Shown here piece by piece: positions 25,372 to 33,030 of a stretch of DNA of 64,000 nucleotides (the stretch's first letter is position 1; each line of letters starts with the position of its first letter). The translations under genes and the position numbers were made by a program. The stretch comes from Elusimicrobiota bacterium (GTDB taxonomy: Bacteria > Elusimicrobiota > Elusimicrobia > UBA1565 > UBA9628), in NCBI GenBank assembly GCA_023249645.1, contig JAHFCF010000002.1:109061-173060 (forward strand). The letters run 5' to 3'. Below the pieces are notes generated by a model. The model did not search any database. It saw nothing but the letters and a program-made list of their open reading frames with translations, and was not told the DNA's origin.

Positions 25372-26298
25372 TCAAATTTCAACGCGGAATTGGGTCGCAG
25401 GCAACCGCGCGCGGGCGTGCTCGGTCCACGCGGTATGGGAGCCCCGCATATGCTCCAAGCCTTCGGCCGCGTTCATCAGAGGCACGCCGACCGCGGCGCG
25501 GATCTTATCGGTGCACAGCGAGGCGTCGAGCGGCCGCCGCGTGGGAGAGGGGAACTCGGCCGACGAAACGGGGATCAAGAGCGATCCATTTAGACCGAAG
25601 GTCTTCGCCGCCAGCCGCGCGAACTCCAAACGCTTGAGGCGCTCGCCGCCCACCACATGGAAGATGCCGCCCGACCCCGTCTCCGCCAAGGCCGCGACCA
25701 CCTCAGCCAGGTTCTCGGCATAGGTGGGATTGCAGAGGATGTCCGCGGCGACCTTCATGGCCTCGCCGGCGCAGAGCCGGCGCAGGATCTGCAGGACGAA
25801 ATTCTTGCCCGCCCACTCCCAGCCGTAGACCGAGGAGGTGCGGATCACGAGATTCTTCGCGGAGACAGCCAGGACCGCGGACTCGGTCTCGGCCTTCTGG
25901 CGGCCATACTCGTTCAAGGGATGGACCCCATCGTCTTCCCGATAGGCGCCCTTCGTCCCGTCGAAGACATAGTCCGAGGAGAAGAAGACCATCCGTGCCC
26001 CGGCCGTTTGGCAGGCGCGCGCCACGCCCGCGGTCGCCTCGACGTTGACCCGGCGGGTCTCCTGTGGATGGAGCTCGCAGTGGTCCACATGCGCGATGCC
26101 CGCGGGCACGGCCACGATGTCCGGCTTCACTTCCGAGAGGACCGCGCGCACGGCCCGCTCGTCGGCCATGTCGAGAGTGCGCGCGCCGGGGCAGTCGTGG
26201 TGATCCGCGGCCACGACCGAGGCGCCGCGCCTCTGCCAAGCCCGGAGGAGAGCGTCTCCCACCAGTCCCGCGCCGCCGACGACAAGGATCCTATTCAA
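25372..26298 (-). CDS. RmlD-like nucleotide-sugar reductase
   Basis: 308-aa short-chain dehydrogenase of the extended type. GGAGLVGDALL binds NADP, FFSSDYVFDGTKG and YGRQKAE (YxxxK) form the active site. It resembles dTDP-4-dehydrorhamnose reductase, but its divergent partner is gmd, so reduction of GDP-4-keto-6-deoxymannose to GDP-rhamnose or a related sugar is equally plausible. The TTG at 26298 is the chosen start; an overlapping promoter lies ten bases upstream. Confidence 0.75.
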   Translation of the reverse strand: MNRILVVGGAGLVGDALLRAWQRRGASVVAADHHDCPGARTLDMADERAVRAVLSEVKPDIVAVPAGIAHVDHCELHPQETRRVNVEATAGVARACQTAGARMVFFSSDYVFDGTKGAYREDDGVHPLNEYGRQKAETESAVLAVSAKNLVIRTSSVYGWEWAGKNFVLQILRRLCAGEAMKVAADILCNPTYAENLAEVVAALAETGSGGIFHVVGGERLKRLEFARLAAKTFGLNGSLLIPVSSAEFPSPTRRPLDASLCTDKIRAAVGVPLMNAAEGLEHMRGSHTAWTEHARARLPATQFRVEI

Positions 26299-26308
26299 GT
26301 GGAAGGCT

Positions 26309-26329
26309 ATTATACCTTAATGGTATAGT
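26309..26329. promoter_or_regulatory. Compact divergent promoter between rmlD-like gene and gmd
   Basis: TATACC-TTAAT-GGTATA (26311-26327) is a palindrome holding both -10 boxes: minus-strand TATAAT (26314-26309) and plus-strand TATAGT (26324-26329). The starts lie 10 and 9 nt beyond, with no ribosome-binding sequence on either side. Confidence 0.6.
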
Positions 26330-26338
26330 TTTTCCCTT

Positions 26339-27424
26339 ATGAAAAAAGCCCTCATCACCGGCGTGACCGGCCAGGACGGCGCCTATCTGGCGGAGTTCCT
26401 TCTGGACAAAGGCTACGAAGTCCACGGCATCAAGCGCCGCACCTCGCTCTTCAACACGGACCGCATCGACCACCTCATGCACGATCCGCATGAGAAGGGC
26501 CGGCGCTTCATCCTGCACTACGGCGACATGACCGACGCCAGCGCCTTGATCCACGTCATGGGCAAGGTGAGGCCCGACGAGGTCTACAACCTCGCGGCCC
26601 AAAGCCACGTCCAGGTCAGCTTTGAAAAACCCGAATACACCGCCAATTCAGACGCCCTGGGGACCCTGCGGCTCCTGGAGGCCGTGCGCATCCTGGGCCT
26701 GGAGAAGAAGACCCGCGTCTATCAGGCCTCCACCTCGGAGCTCTACGGCAACGTGGGGGGCAGATCACAGAACGAATCCACGATGTTCCGTCCCCGCTCG
26801 CCCTACGGCGCGGCCAAGCTCTACGCCTACTGGATCACGGTCAACTACCGGGAGGCCTACGGCCTCTACGCCTGCAACGGCATCCTCTTCAACCACGAGT
26901 CTCCCCTGCGCGGCGAGACCTTCGTGACGCGCAAGATCACGCGGGGTCTGGCCCGCATCAAGATGGGCCTGCAGGACACCGTGTATCTCGGCAACCTCGA
27001 TGCCAAGCGCGACTGGGGCCATGCCCGGGACTACGTGGAGATGATGTGGCTCATGCTCCAGCAGAGGAAACCCGACGACTACGTGATCGCGACCGGCGTC
27101 CAGTATTCCGTGCGCGAGTTCGTCGAGGCCGCGGCCAAGGAGCTGGGAATGACCCTGCGCTGGAAAGGCCGGGGAGTCCATGAGAAGGCCTGGGCAGACA
27201 AGCGTAAGGCCCCGACCATCGCCATCGACCCGCGCTATTTCAGGCCGACCGAGGTCGAAAGCCTCTGCGGCGACGCGTCCAAGGCGGCTCGACGGCTCGG
27301 CTGGAAGCCGCGCACGTCTTTCGCCGAACTCGTCAGCGAGATGGTGGCCGCGGACCTCAAGAACGCGCAAAAAGAGCATCTCATCGTCCGCCACGGCTTC
27401 CTCAGCCCGCAGCGCCGGGATTGA
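26339..27424 (+). CDS. gmd: GDP-mannose 4,6-dehydratase
   Basis: 361 aa. Converts GDP-mannose to GDP-4-keto-6-deoxymannose, precursor of fucose, rhamnose and related surface sugars. [73 protein letters not shown] (YxxxK), [17 protein letters not shown] and YFRPTEVE are all diagnostic. No clear ribosome site precedes the ATG. Confidence 0.95.
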   Translation: MKKALITGVTGQDGAYLAEFLLDKGYEVHGIKRRTSLFNTDRIDHLMHDPHEKGRRFILHYGDMTDASALIHVMGKVRPDEVYNLAAQSHVQVSFEKPEYTANSDALGTLRLLEAVRILGLEKKTRVYQASTSELYGNVGGRSQNESTMFRPRSPYGAAKLYAYWITVNYREAYGLYACNGILFNHESPLRGETFVTRKITRGLARIKMGLQDTVYLGNLDAKRDWGHARDYVEMMWLMLQQRKPDDYVIATGVQYSVREFVEAAAKELGMTLRWKGRGVHEKAWADKRKAPTIAIDPRYFRPTEVESLCGDASKAARRLGWKPRTSFAELVSEMVAADLKNAQKEHLIVRHGFLSPQRRD

Positions 27425-28057
27425 TCAGGAATCCGCCCGGCTGCGCATCCAGCGCAAGAACAGCAGCACGCTCGTCACATTGACGGCGCAGGTCCAGTTG
27501 AACAGGAAATAGACGAAGCCGACGGCCAGGAAGACCGTCTCCAGGCCAGGACTCCCCGCCGAAGATTTCTTCCCTTTGTCCTGCGCCAGGCGTTCTTCGA
27601 TGTCGCGCATCTCAGACGCGGGCAGCATGCGCTCGGACAAGGCGTGCGCCCGGTGATAATGCCACAGAGCCTGCTCATGATCTCCGCGCTTCTCAAGGAT
27701 CTCCGCCTTGAGCTGATGCGCCGCGGCGTTCGACGGATCGTGCCGGATGGTCCTCTCGGTTTTCGAGAGCTCCGCAAGCCGGGAGGAACTCTCCTGCTCG
27801 CGGGCGCGCGCATCCTCCCGGCGCGCCCGGTAATACAGAGTGCCCAACGAGAGCGGGATCATGAGGCAGCACCAGGGCTGCCAGATCGTCAAGAACCAGC
27901 CGAAGAGGGGGACCCCGACGGCCAGCACGACATAAGGGATCTCGCCGACGCCCAACGCGCCGGCGCTCGGAGGGGAGATCCAGAAGACAGCCAGAGCGAC
28001 GATGCCATAGGCCATGAGCCCTTGATAGATCAGAAAGAAGAGCCAATCGCCGATCAT
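27425..28057 (-). CDS. Membrane protein with TPR-like segment
   Basis: 210 aa. Two or three N-terminal membrane segments, a soluble middle with one tetratricopeptide-like repeat (NAAAHQLKAEILEKRGDHEQALWHYHRAHAL in two parts, near residues 108-138), and a C-terminal hydrophobic helix. It overlaps the upstream coiled-coil gene (ATGA) and ends next to the gmd stop. Family not recognised; the pair may act as a membrane scaffold. Confidence 0.65.
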   Translation of the reverse strand: MIGDWLFFLIYQGLMAYGIVALAVFWISPPSAGALGVGEIPYVVLAVGVPLFGWFLTIWQPWCCLMIPLSLGTLYYRARREDARAREQESSSRLAELSKTERTIRHDPSNAAAHQLKAEILEKRGDHEQALWHYHRAHALSERMLPASEMRDIEERLAQDKGKKSSAGSPGLETVFLAVGFVYFLFNWTCAVNVTSVLLFLRWMRSRADS

Positions 28058-28620
28058 GGCGAGGATCCTTTCCGCAGATCCTTGACGAGAGCCTCGGCCG
28101 CGGCCCGGACCTGCCGGGCGTCGAGCAGGGCCCTGTCGGCCAAAACCTCGCGGCGGCGCGCCTCGAGCAGCCGCCGGCGGGACTCCTCGCTCTCCATCTC
28201 CACGGCGGCGGCCCGCGCCTGGAGAGTCCTCAAGGCCTTCTCCTTGACCTCCAGACGCAGCTCCAGGTCATCGATGCGCTCTTGAAGCGCGCCGACGCGG
28301 GAAGCTTGGCGTTCCACAGCTTTCAGATGGGCCTCGAGCCGGGACGCCAAGGACTTCAGACGGCTTCGGCGGCGGAGCTCTTCATCGAGCTGGCCGGCCT
28401 TGTCTTGGAGCTTCTCCTCCAGAACCTGGATGCGGCGCTCCAGTGCGACGATCTCCTCTCGGGAGGATCGCAGTTCCCGATAGACCTGGGGCATGGGGAT
28501 GACCGCGTCCGCCAGGCCCTGCGCAAGCCCGGCATCCGCGGTCTGGACGCCGCGTCTTTGCGCGAGGACCGACTCGACCTCGCGCCTGTACTCTTCACGC
28601 CCAAAAGGCTGCGGCTTCAT
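28054..28620 (-). CDS. Coiled-coil protein of unknown function
   Basis: 188 aa, almost all Leu/Glu/Arg heptads from about residue 50 to 175, with no signal peptide or catalytic motif. The first 45 residues are not coiled coil. Translationally coupled to the following membrane protein, so the two products probably act together. Confidence 0.65.
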   Translation of the reverse strand: MKPQPFGREEYRREVESVLAQRRGVQTADAGLAQGLADAVIPMPQVYRELRSSREEIVALERRIQVLEEKLQDKAGQLDEELRRRSRLKSLASRLEAHLKAVERQASRVGALQERIDDLELRLEVKEKALRTLQARAAAVEMESEESRRRLLEARRREVLADRALLDARQVRAAAEALVKDLRKGSSP

Positions 28621-28675
28621 AGGTCTCCTGAGTATACGACAGGCCTGTTACAGACTCAAGTCCTCAATCACCCCT

Positions 28676-28714
28676 GGGACTAAAGACCTAGGACCCGCCT
28701 AGGTCTTTAGTCCC
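28676..28714. promoter_or_regulatory. 39-bp palindrome with AGGTCTTTAG arms
   Basis: Two perfect 17-bp arms (GGGACTAAAGACCTAGG and its complement) around ACCCG. It belongs to the AGGTCYTTTGG-like set preceding exported-protein genes. It lies in a 140-bp gap between a minus-strand coiled-coil gene and a plus-strand exported-protein gene, and could also serve as a terminator. Confidence 0.6.
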
Positions 28715-28760
28715 TTCCTCTTTTGGCATGGGCGCAGCAAAATCACATCAAGAGCGTGCC

Positions 28761-30128
28761 ATGGACCGTAGAAATCGCCGCCGCGCCGCGACCTCGCTGC
28801 TGGCCGCCTGCCTTTTCGTCGCCGCATTGACTTGGTTCTGGCCTGCCGAAGAATTCCCGCGTCTCGATCGAGTGGCCCCACAAAAGAAATCGACTCAGGA
28901 AAGCTATGCAACCGCCGCTTTCCAGGCTCCGGAATCGGAGAGGCTTCCTTCCGAGACGATCGAGGAGCCATTGGCAGAGGGCGACCATCCAGAGGACCTT
29001 CGCGACGCTGTGGCTCCCATCGCGAACACAACACCTCACCTGCGCGGCGGATCGGCCGCACCCTGGCTCCAGGCCCCGTGGCGAGCTTACTGGAGAGAGC
29101 CCAGCGGCAAGAAACTGGAGATCCCCGTGCCCCAGAAAGCGCCGGCCGTGTTCCAGCGAGGAGCCAATGAGCACGGCATTGCCGTCAAGCCGCCGTCCAG
29201 CCGCTGGCAGAACCAGCCTCAAACGCCGAGCCACGAAACGCCGCGCACCAAACCCTGGTCGAGCGCCTTGGCCGCCTCCTGGCTGACGCCCTCGGCAGTC
29301 GCGCGCGCCATGCAGCGCGCCGGCGCGGCGCTGAAGAATTTCATCGCCGACCACGGACCCGGTCGGACACGATTCGGCGGCTCGCCGCCTTTCTCAGGCC
29401 GCAATTCCGCATGGGAGAATGCCAAGCCCCTCAAAGGAGAACCGGAGCCGCCGGAGCCGAAAATAAAAAAAGAGAAGAAAGAGAAAAGACCTCCCAAATT
29501 CAAGCCCCTCCTGCTTTCCCAGCTTCTAGGAAAGAACGCCATCCGCCCTCCCAGGACCGATGTCCGTCCTCCGGACATGTCCCGGCTTCAGGCCGAGGCT
29601 CCCACCAGCGGCCCGGACGGACGGCCGCTCGCCTGGCCTGCCGCGAGCCTCGATGCCGTCGAAGCCGTGCGGCCGCCGAGCGAGTCCTGCCAGCGTACGG
29701 ACGGCCATTGGCACGACGGAATCTACCACGACCAGAAAGCCTGGGCCAGTCAGTCCAAGGACGGCTGGCTGTGGCAGGAAAAATCCGACGGGCATTGGTG
29801 GGCCTTCACCGAACCCTCCCAGCCGACCTGGCTGTGGAGCAACGGCCACTGGTGGTGGAAGAGCGAGGGCGTGTGGTTCCTCCTGCACCAGGGAGAGGCC
29901 TGGGGCTACCGCCTCTTCAACGAAGAGCGCGCCGAGGGCCTCATCCATCCCGCCACGGGCACGCGGATGCTCTACAGCAAGGATGGATCGCGTGTGGCCC
30001 TCATCACTCCAGGAGAAGGGGCGTGGCTCTTCGACGCCCAGACCGGCAAGACCCTGCGCCGCTGGAGCGAGGAGCAGATGCCGGCCCCGCGCCGGCCCCG
30101 CGCTCCGGCCGCCATCTCTCTGCCCTAA
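28761..30128 (+). CDS. Exported or anchored proline-rich protein with Trp-rich C-terminal repeats
   Basis: 455 aa. Basic N terminus then a hydrophobic helix (TSLLAACLFVAALTWFW), so exported or membrane-anchored. A long Pro-rich, probably disordered region reaches to about residue 310. The last 130 residues hold repeated DGHW/GWLW/GHWW units with many tryptophans, suggesting a small beta-repeat fold. Family not recognised. The ATG at 28761 is preferred (MDRRNRRR); an ATG at 28728 would add 11 residues. Preceded by a perfect palindrome. Confidence 0.65.
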   Translation: MDRRNRRRAATSLLAACLFVAALTWFWPAEEFPRLDRVAPQKKSTQESYATAAFQAPESERLPSETIEEPLAEGDHPEDLRDAVAPIANTTPHLRGGSAAPWLQAPWRAYWREPSGKKLEIPVPQKAPAVFQRGANEHGIAVKPPSSRWQNQPQTPSHETPRTKPWSSALAASWLTPSAVARAMQRAGAALKNFIADHGPGRTRFGGSPPFSGRNSAWENAKPLKGEPEPPEPKIKKEKKEKRPPKFKPLLLSQLLGKNAIRPPRTDVRPPDMSRLQAEAPTSGPDGRPLAWPAASLDAVEAVRPPSESCQRTDGHWHDGIYHDQKAWASQSKDGWLWQEKSDGHWWAFTEPSQPTWLWSNGHWWWKSEGVWFLLHQGEAWGYRLFNEERAEGLIHPATGTRMLYSKDGSRVALITPGEGAWLFDAQTGKTLRRWSEEQMPAPRRPRAPAAISLP

Positions 30129-30146
30129 GGCTCGGAAGATTTTATG

Positions 30147-30152
30147 TATAAT
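30147..30152 (+). promoter_or_regulatory. -10 box, leaderless arrangement, before the nadE pair
   Basis: TATAAT followed by exactly seven bases and the ATG at 30160. No ribosome-binding sequence and no clear -35. Confidence 0.55.
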
Positions 30153-30159
30153 CCGCCCG

Positions 30160-30612
30160 ATGCCAAGCCCCCAGGAATTCAATTTTGAGGATCTCGCGCG
30201 GCAGATCGCCGTCGCGCGCTCCGAAGAGATCGGCCGATCGCCGGAAGCCGCCGCGCAGATCTGCATCGAGATCATCATCCCGGCCGTGACCAGCACCCGA
30301 GAGCGCCAAGACCCGCGCTTGACGGTGAGCGCGGTGTGCCGGGGGGTCATGGGCGGCCTCTTCATGAAGGAGAAGGATTTCGCGCCGCCCTGCGTCGAGA
30401 TCCTCAAGGCCATGGCCGCGCTCTCGCACAAGATCCAGATCGACCCCGCGGACATGATGACCTGGGCCATGGAGGGCCTGGCGGCCATCGCCATCCTGGC
30501 GCCGCTGGAGACGCGCAGCCAGATCCAGTCGGCCATCGATGAGAATTTCATGGGGGCCGGCGCGGTCTTCAACGAGCTCTGCGAAAAAGCGAAACAAGCC
30601 CTCAAGCCATGA
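30160..30612 (+). CDS. Small hydrophobic-helical protein coupled to nadE
   Basis: 150 aa, mostly helical, no signal peptide. Notable stretches are QICIEIIIPAVTSTRERQDP and MMTWAMEGLAAIAILAP. Family not recognised. Its stop overlaps the nadE start (ATGA), so it is made in step with NAD synthetase. Start set by a TATAAT box seven bases upstream. Confidence 0.65.
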   Translation: MPSPQEFNFEDLARQIAVARSEEIGRSPEAAAQICIEIIIPAVTSTRERQDPRLTVSAVCRGVMGGLFMKEKDFAPPCVEILKAMAALSHKIQIDPADMMTWAMEGLAAIAILAPLETRSQIQSAIDENFMGAGAVFNELCEKAKQALKP

Positions 30613-32237
30613 AGATCGCGCTTGGACAGATCAACACCACGGTCGCGGACGTCTCGGGCAATCTCTCGCGCCTGAAAGACTGCGCCCGGCGCGCGCGCCT
30701 GGCCGGCGCCGATCTGGCGGTCTTTCCCGAGCAGGCCCTGGGCGGCTACCCGGCTTTGGACCTCTGGGAGGATTATGACTTCCTCAAACAAAGCGAGCGG
30801 GCCCTCCACGACCTCGCCCGCTGCACGGGAGAGATGGCGCTCTTGGTCGGCTGCTCGGTCAAGAACCCCCGCCGCGTGGGCAAGCCCCTGCTCAACGCCG
30901 CGGCCCTCCTGCATCAAGGCCGGATCAAGGCCCTGCGCGCTAAAACGCTCTTGCCCACCTACGACGTCTTCGATGAGCGCCGCTATTTCGAGCCGGCCGA
31001 GGAGAACGCTCCCGTGCGCTTCGGCGGCCTGCGCCTGGCCATCTCCATCTGCGAGGACCTCTGGGCCCGCGCGCCGGGCCGTTCGCGCAACCTCTACAAC
31101 CAGGATCCCATCGCCCGGCAGATCCGCCTGGGAGCGGATCTGATCATCAATCTCTCGGCCTCTCCGTTCGAGCGAGGCAAGACCGCGCTGCGCGAAAGCC
31201 TCGCGCGCCACCACGCCCGCAGGGCCAAAGCGCCGCTTCTCTACTGCAACCTGGTGGGGGGAAACGACGAGCTCGTTTTCGACGGCAGCAGCTTCGTCAT
31301 GGACGCTCAAGGACAAGTCGTCGCCCGAGGCAAGCGCTGCGCCGAAGACCTTTTGATCGTCGACACGGACGATCTGCCCCGGGCCGCCGTCCCCGCGGAA
31401 CTCGGCGGCGCGGGTGAATTGGAAGAGGCCCTGGTCTTGGGGATCCGGGACTATCTGCGCAAATGCTCCATCGCGAAAGCCTTCATCGGCCTTTCCGGCG
31501 GCATCGACTCAGCCGTGGTCTGTGCTTTGGCCGTCAAAGCCCTGGGCCCAGGCGCCGTGACCGGTGTCGCCATGCCGTCTCTTTACTCCTCGCGCGAGAG
31601 CGTCCAGGACGCACAAGCCCTGGCTCGCGCTCTCGGGATCCGCTTCCTGAGTCTTCCCATCACGGAGATCTACGAAACGTGCCTCAGAACCCTGGGCAAG
31701 CCCTTCGGCGAGGGCGCCGTCGGCGTGGCTGAGCAGAACATCCAGGCCCGCGTGCGGGGCAGCCTGCTCATGGCCCTGGCCAACCAGGAGGGAGGCATCG
31801 TCCTTTCCACGGGAAACAAGTCCGAACTCTCGGTCGGCTACTGTACGCTTTACGGCGACATGTGCGGCGGCCTGGCCGTGATCGCAGACGTGCCCAAGAC
31901 CGCGGTCTATGAATTGGCGCGGTGGCTCAACCGCAAGAAAACGATCATCCCCCAACGCTCGATCGACAAAGCCCCTTCCGCGGAACTCAAGCCGAACCAA
32001 AAGGATCAAGACGATCTGCCGCCCTACGAAACGCTCGACGCGATCCTGCAGGGCTATGTCGAGGAGAAGCTGAAGGCGGAGGATATCATCCGCCAGGGAT
32101 TTTCCGCCAAGCTCGTGCGCGAGGTGCTCAGCCGCATCGACCGCTTCGAGTACAAGCGCCGCCAAGCCGCGCCGTGCCTCAAGATCTCAGCCAAAGCCTT
32201 CGGCGTCGGCCGCCGCATGCCCATCGCTAGGGGATAG
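30609..32237 (+). CDS. nadE: NAD+ synthase, glutamine-hydrolysing
   Basis: 542 aa. The N-terminal nitrilase-fold glutaminase carries E41 (FPEQALGG), K112 (KTLLPTYDVFDE) and nucleophile C148 (ISICEDLW). The C-terminal synthetase has the ATP pyrophosphatase loop SGGIDS at residues 296-301 and STGNKSE. It amidates deamido-NAD+ with ammonia from glutamine. The TAG stop touches a REP-like repeat. Confidence 0.95.
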   Translation: MKIALGQINTTVADVSGNLSRLKDCARRARLAGADLAVFPEQALGGYPALDLWEDYDFLKQSERALHDLARCTGEMALLVGCSVKNPRRVGKPLLNAAALLHQGRIKALRAKTLLPTYDVFDERRYFEPAEENAPVRFGGLRLAISICEDLWARAPGRSRNLYNQDPIARQIRLGADLIINLSASPFERGKTALRESLARHHARRAKAPLLYCNLVGGNDELVFDGSSFVMDAQGQVVARGKRCAEDLLIVDTDDLPRAAVPAELGGAGELEEALVLGIRDYLRKCSIAKAFIGLSGGIDSAVVCALAVKALGPGAVTGVAMPSLYSSRESVQDAQALARALGIRFLSLPITEIYETCLRTLGKPFGEGAVGVAEQNIQARVRGSLLMALANQEGGIVLSTGNKSELSVGYCTLYGDMCGGLAVIADVPKTAVYELARWLNRKKTIIPQRSIDKAPSAELKPNQKDQDDLPPYETLDAILQGYVEEKLKAEDIIRQGFSAKLVREVLSRIDRFEYKRRQAAPCLKISAKAFGVGRRMPIARG

Positions 32238-32292
32238 GTGTCAGGCTTTCTCGTATTTTCCATATTTCGGTCAACTCGAAAATTCCCCTTGA
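32237..32292 (+). repeat. REP-like repeat, copy 3, upstream of the toxin gene
   Basis: GGTGTCAGGCTTTCTCG, TATTTTCCATATTTCGG, TCAACTCGAAAATTCCCC, TTGA in order. About 55 bp, nearly identical to 32922-32978 and in direct orientation. Its last bases are the first part of a -35 box. Confidence 0.8.
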
Positions 32293-32318
32293 CAAAATGT
32301 ATATTTTGGTGATATACT
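32289..32318 (+). promoter_or_regulatory. Promoter of the toxin-antitoxin pair
   Basis: TTGACA (32289-32294), 18-nt spacer, TATACT (32313-32318). The -35 box begins inside the repeat. The toxin ATG follows 12 nt after the -10. Confidence 0.75.
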
Positions 32319-32330
32319 TTTAAAGCCATC

Positions 32331-32636
32331 ATGGATCCGGCGGGATGCGAAGGTTTTGATTGGGATAGAGGGAATCTTCAGAAGAATTGGCTCAAGCATG
32401 CCGTGACGGCTTTCGAGTCTGAGCAGATATTCTTCAATCATCCCCTCATCCTAGTTCCAGACGAGACGCATTCAGGAAAGGAAAAGCGGTTTTATGCACT
32501 GGGCCAGACAGATGCAGGAAGGCCGCTATTCGCGGCATTCACCGTTCGCAAGAATCTGATTCGTATCATCTCGGCAAGAGACATGAGTCGGCAAGAGAAA
32601 GAGGTTTACAAGAACCATGAAAAACAGAATCCCTAA
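32331..32636 (+). CDS. brnT: BrnT-family toxin
   Basis: 101 aa ribonuclease-type toxin of a type II system. Family pattern: GFDWDRGNLQKNWLKHAVTAFE, DETHSGKEKRFYALGQTDAGRPL (two parts), IRIISARDMSRQEKEVY. The antitoxin gene starts inside its 3' end (20-nt overlap). Base composition is lower in GC than neighbouring genes, in keeping with horizontal gain. Confidence 0.85.
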   Translation: MDPAGCEGFDWDRGNLQKNWLKHAVTAFESEQIFFNHPLILVPDETHSGKEKRFYALGQTDAGRPLFAAFTVRKNLIRIISARDMSRQEKEVYKNHEKQNP

Positions 32637-32898
32637 GTTCAAGAATGAAGCGGAGGAGAATGCTTTCTGGGCTTCTCACGACTCGGCTGATTATGTGGAT
32701 TGGAAAAAGGGAAAGAGGACGATTTTCCCCAACCTACGGCCTTCCGTTAGATCGATTTCTCTTCGTCTACCGGAATCCATGCTTGAGGAACTCCGGCTTT
32801 TGGCCAATAAGAGGGACGTTCCTTACCAATCTCTCTTGAAAATATTCTTGTCTGAGCGCATAAGGCAGGAGTTTAAGTTTTACCCGCACAGGGCCTGA
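32617..32898 (+). CDS. CopG-type antitoxin partner of BrnT
   Basis: 93 aa. IPKFKNEAEENAFWASHDSADYVDW at the start and a ribbon-helix-helix segment (SISLRLPESMLEELRLLANKRDVPYQSLLKIFL, read as beta strand plus two helices). It should bind the toxin and repress the shared promoter at 32289-32318. Confidence 0.82.
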   Translation: MKNRIPKFKNEAEENAFWASHDSADYVDWKKGKRTIFPNLRPSVRSISLRLPESMLEELRLLANKRDVPYQSLLKIFLSERIRQEFKFYPHRA

Positions 32899-32908
32899 TA
32901 GGATAGAT

Positions 32909-32931
32909 GCCTGGCCCCTTCGGTGCCAGGC
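32909..32931 (+). terminator. Possible hairpin after the antitoxin gene
   Basis: GCCTGGC and GCCAGGC form a 7-bp stem with a CCCCTTCGGT-type loop. The right arm is the start of the repeat copy, so the hairpin may be incidental. There is no T-run directly after. Confidence 0.35.
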
Positions 32932-32980
32932 TTTCTCGTATTTTCCGTATTTCGGCCAACTCGAAAATCCCCCCTTGAAA
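32922..32980 (+). repeat. REP-like repeat, copy 4, downstream of the antitoxin gene
   Basis: Begins GGTGCCAGGCTTTCTCG and ends CCCCCCTTGA; about 55 bp matched to copy 3 with a handful of substitutions. As with copy 3, its end becomes a -35 box, here of the DUF192-M50 gene. Confidence 0.8.
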
Positions 32981-33002
32981 ATTTCGAGAATCCGGTTATA
33001 CT
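32975..33002 (+). promoter_or_regulatory. Promoter of the DUF192-M50 gene
   Basis: TTGAAA (32975-32980), 16-nt spacer, TATACT (32997-33002). The ATG is 28 nt further on. Confidence 0.6.
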
Positions 33003-33030
33003 TCAAGATAAGAAGCGCGCGAAGATAACC

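Noticed and set aside
32923..33030. N-terminal extension of the DUF192-M50 protein from a GTG at 32923
   Set aside because: That sequence is the repeat and promoter; the signal peptide starts at the ATG at 33031.
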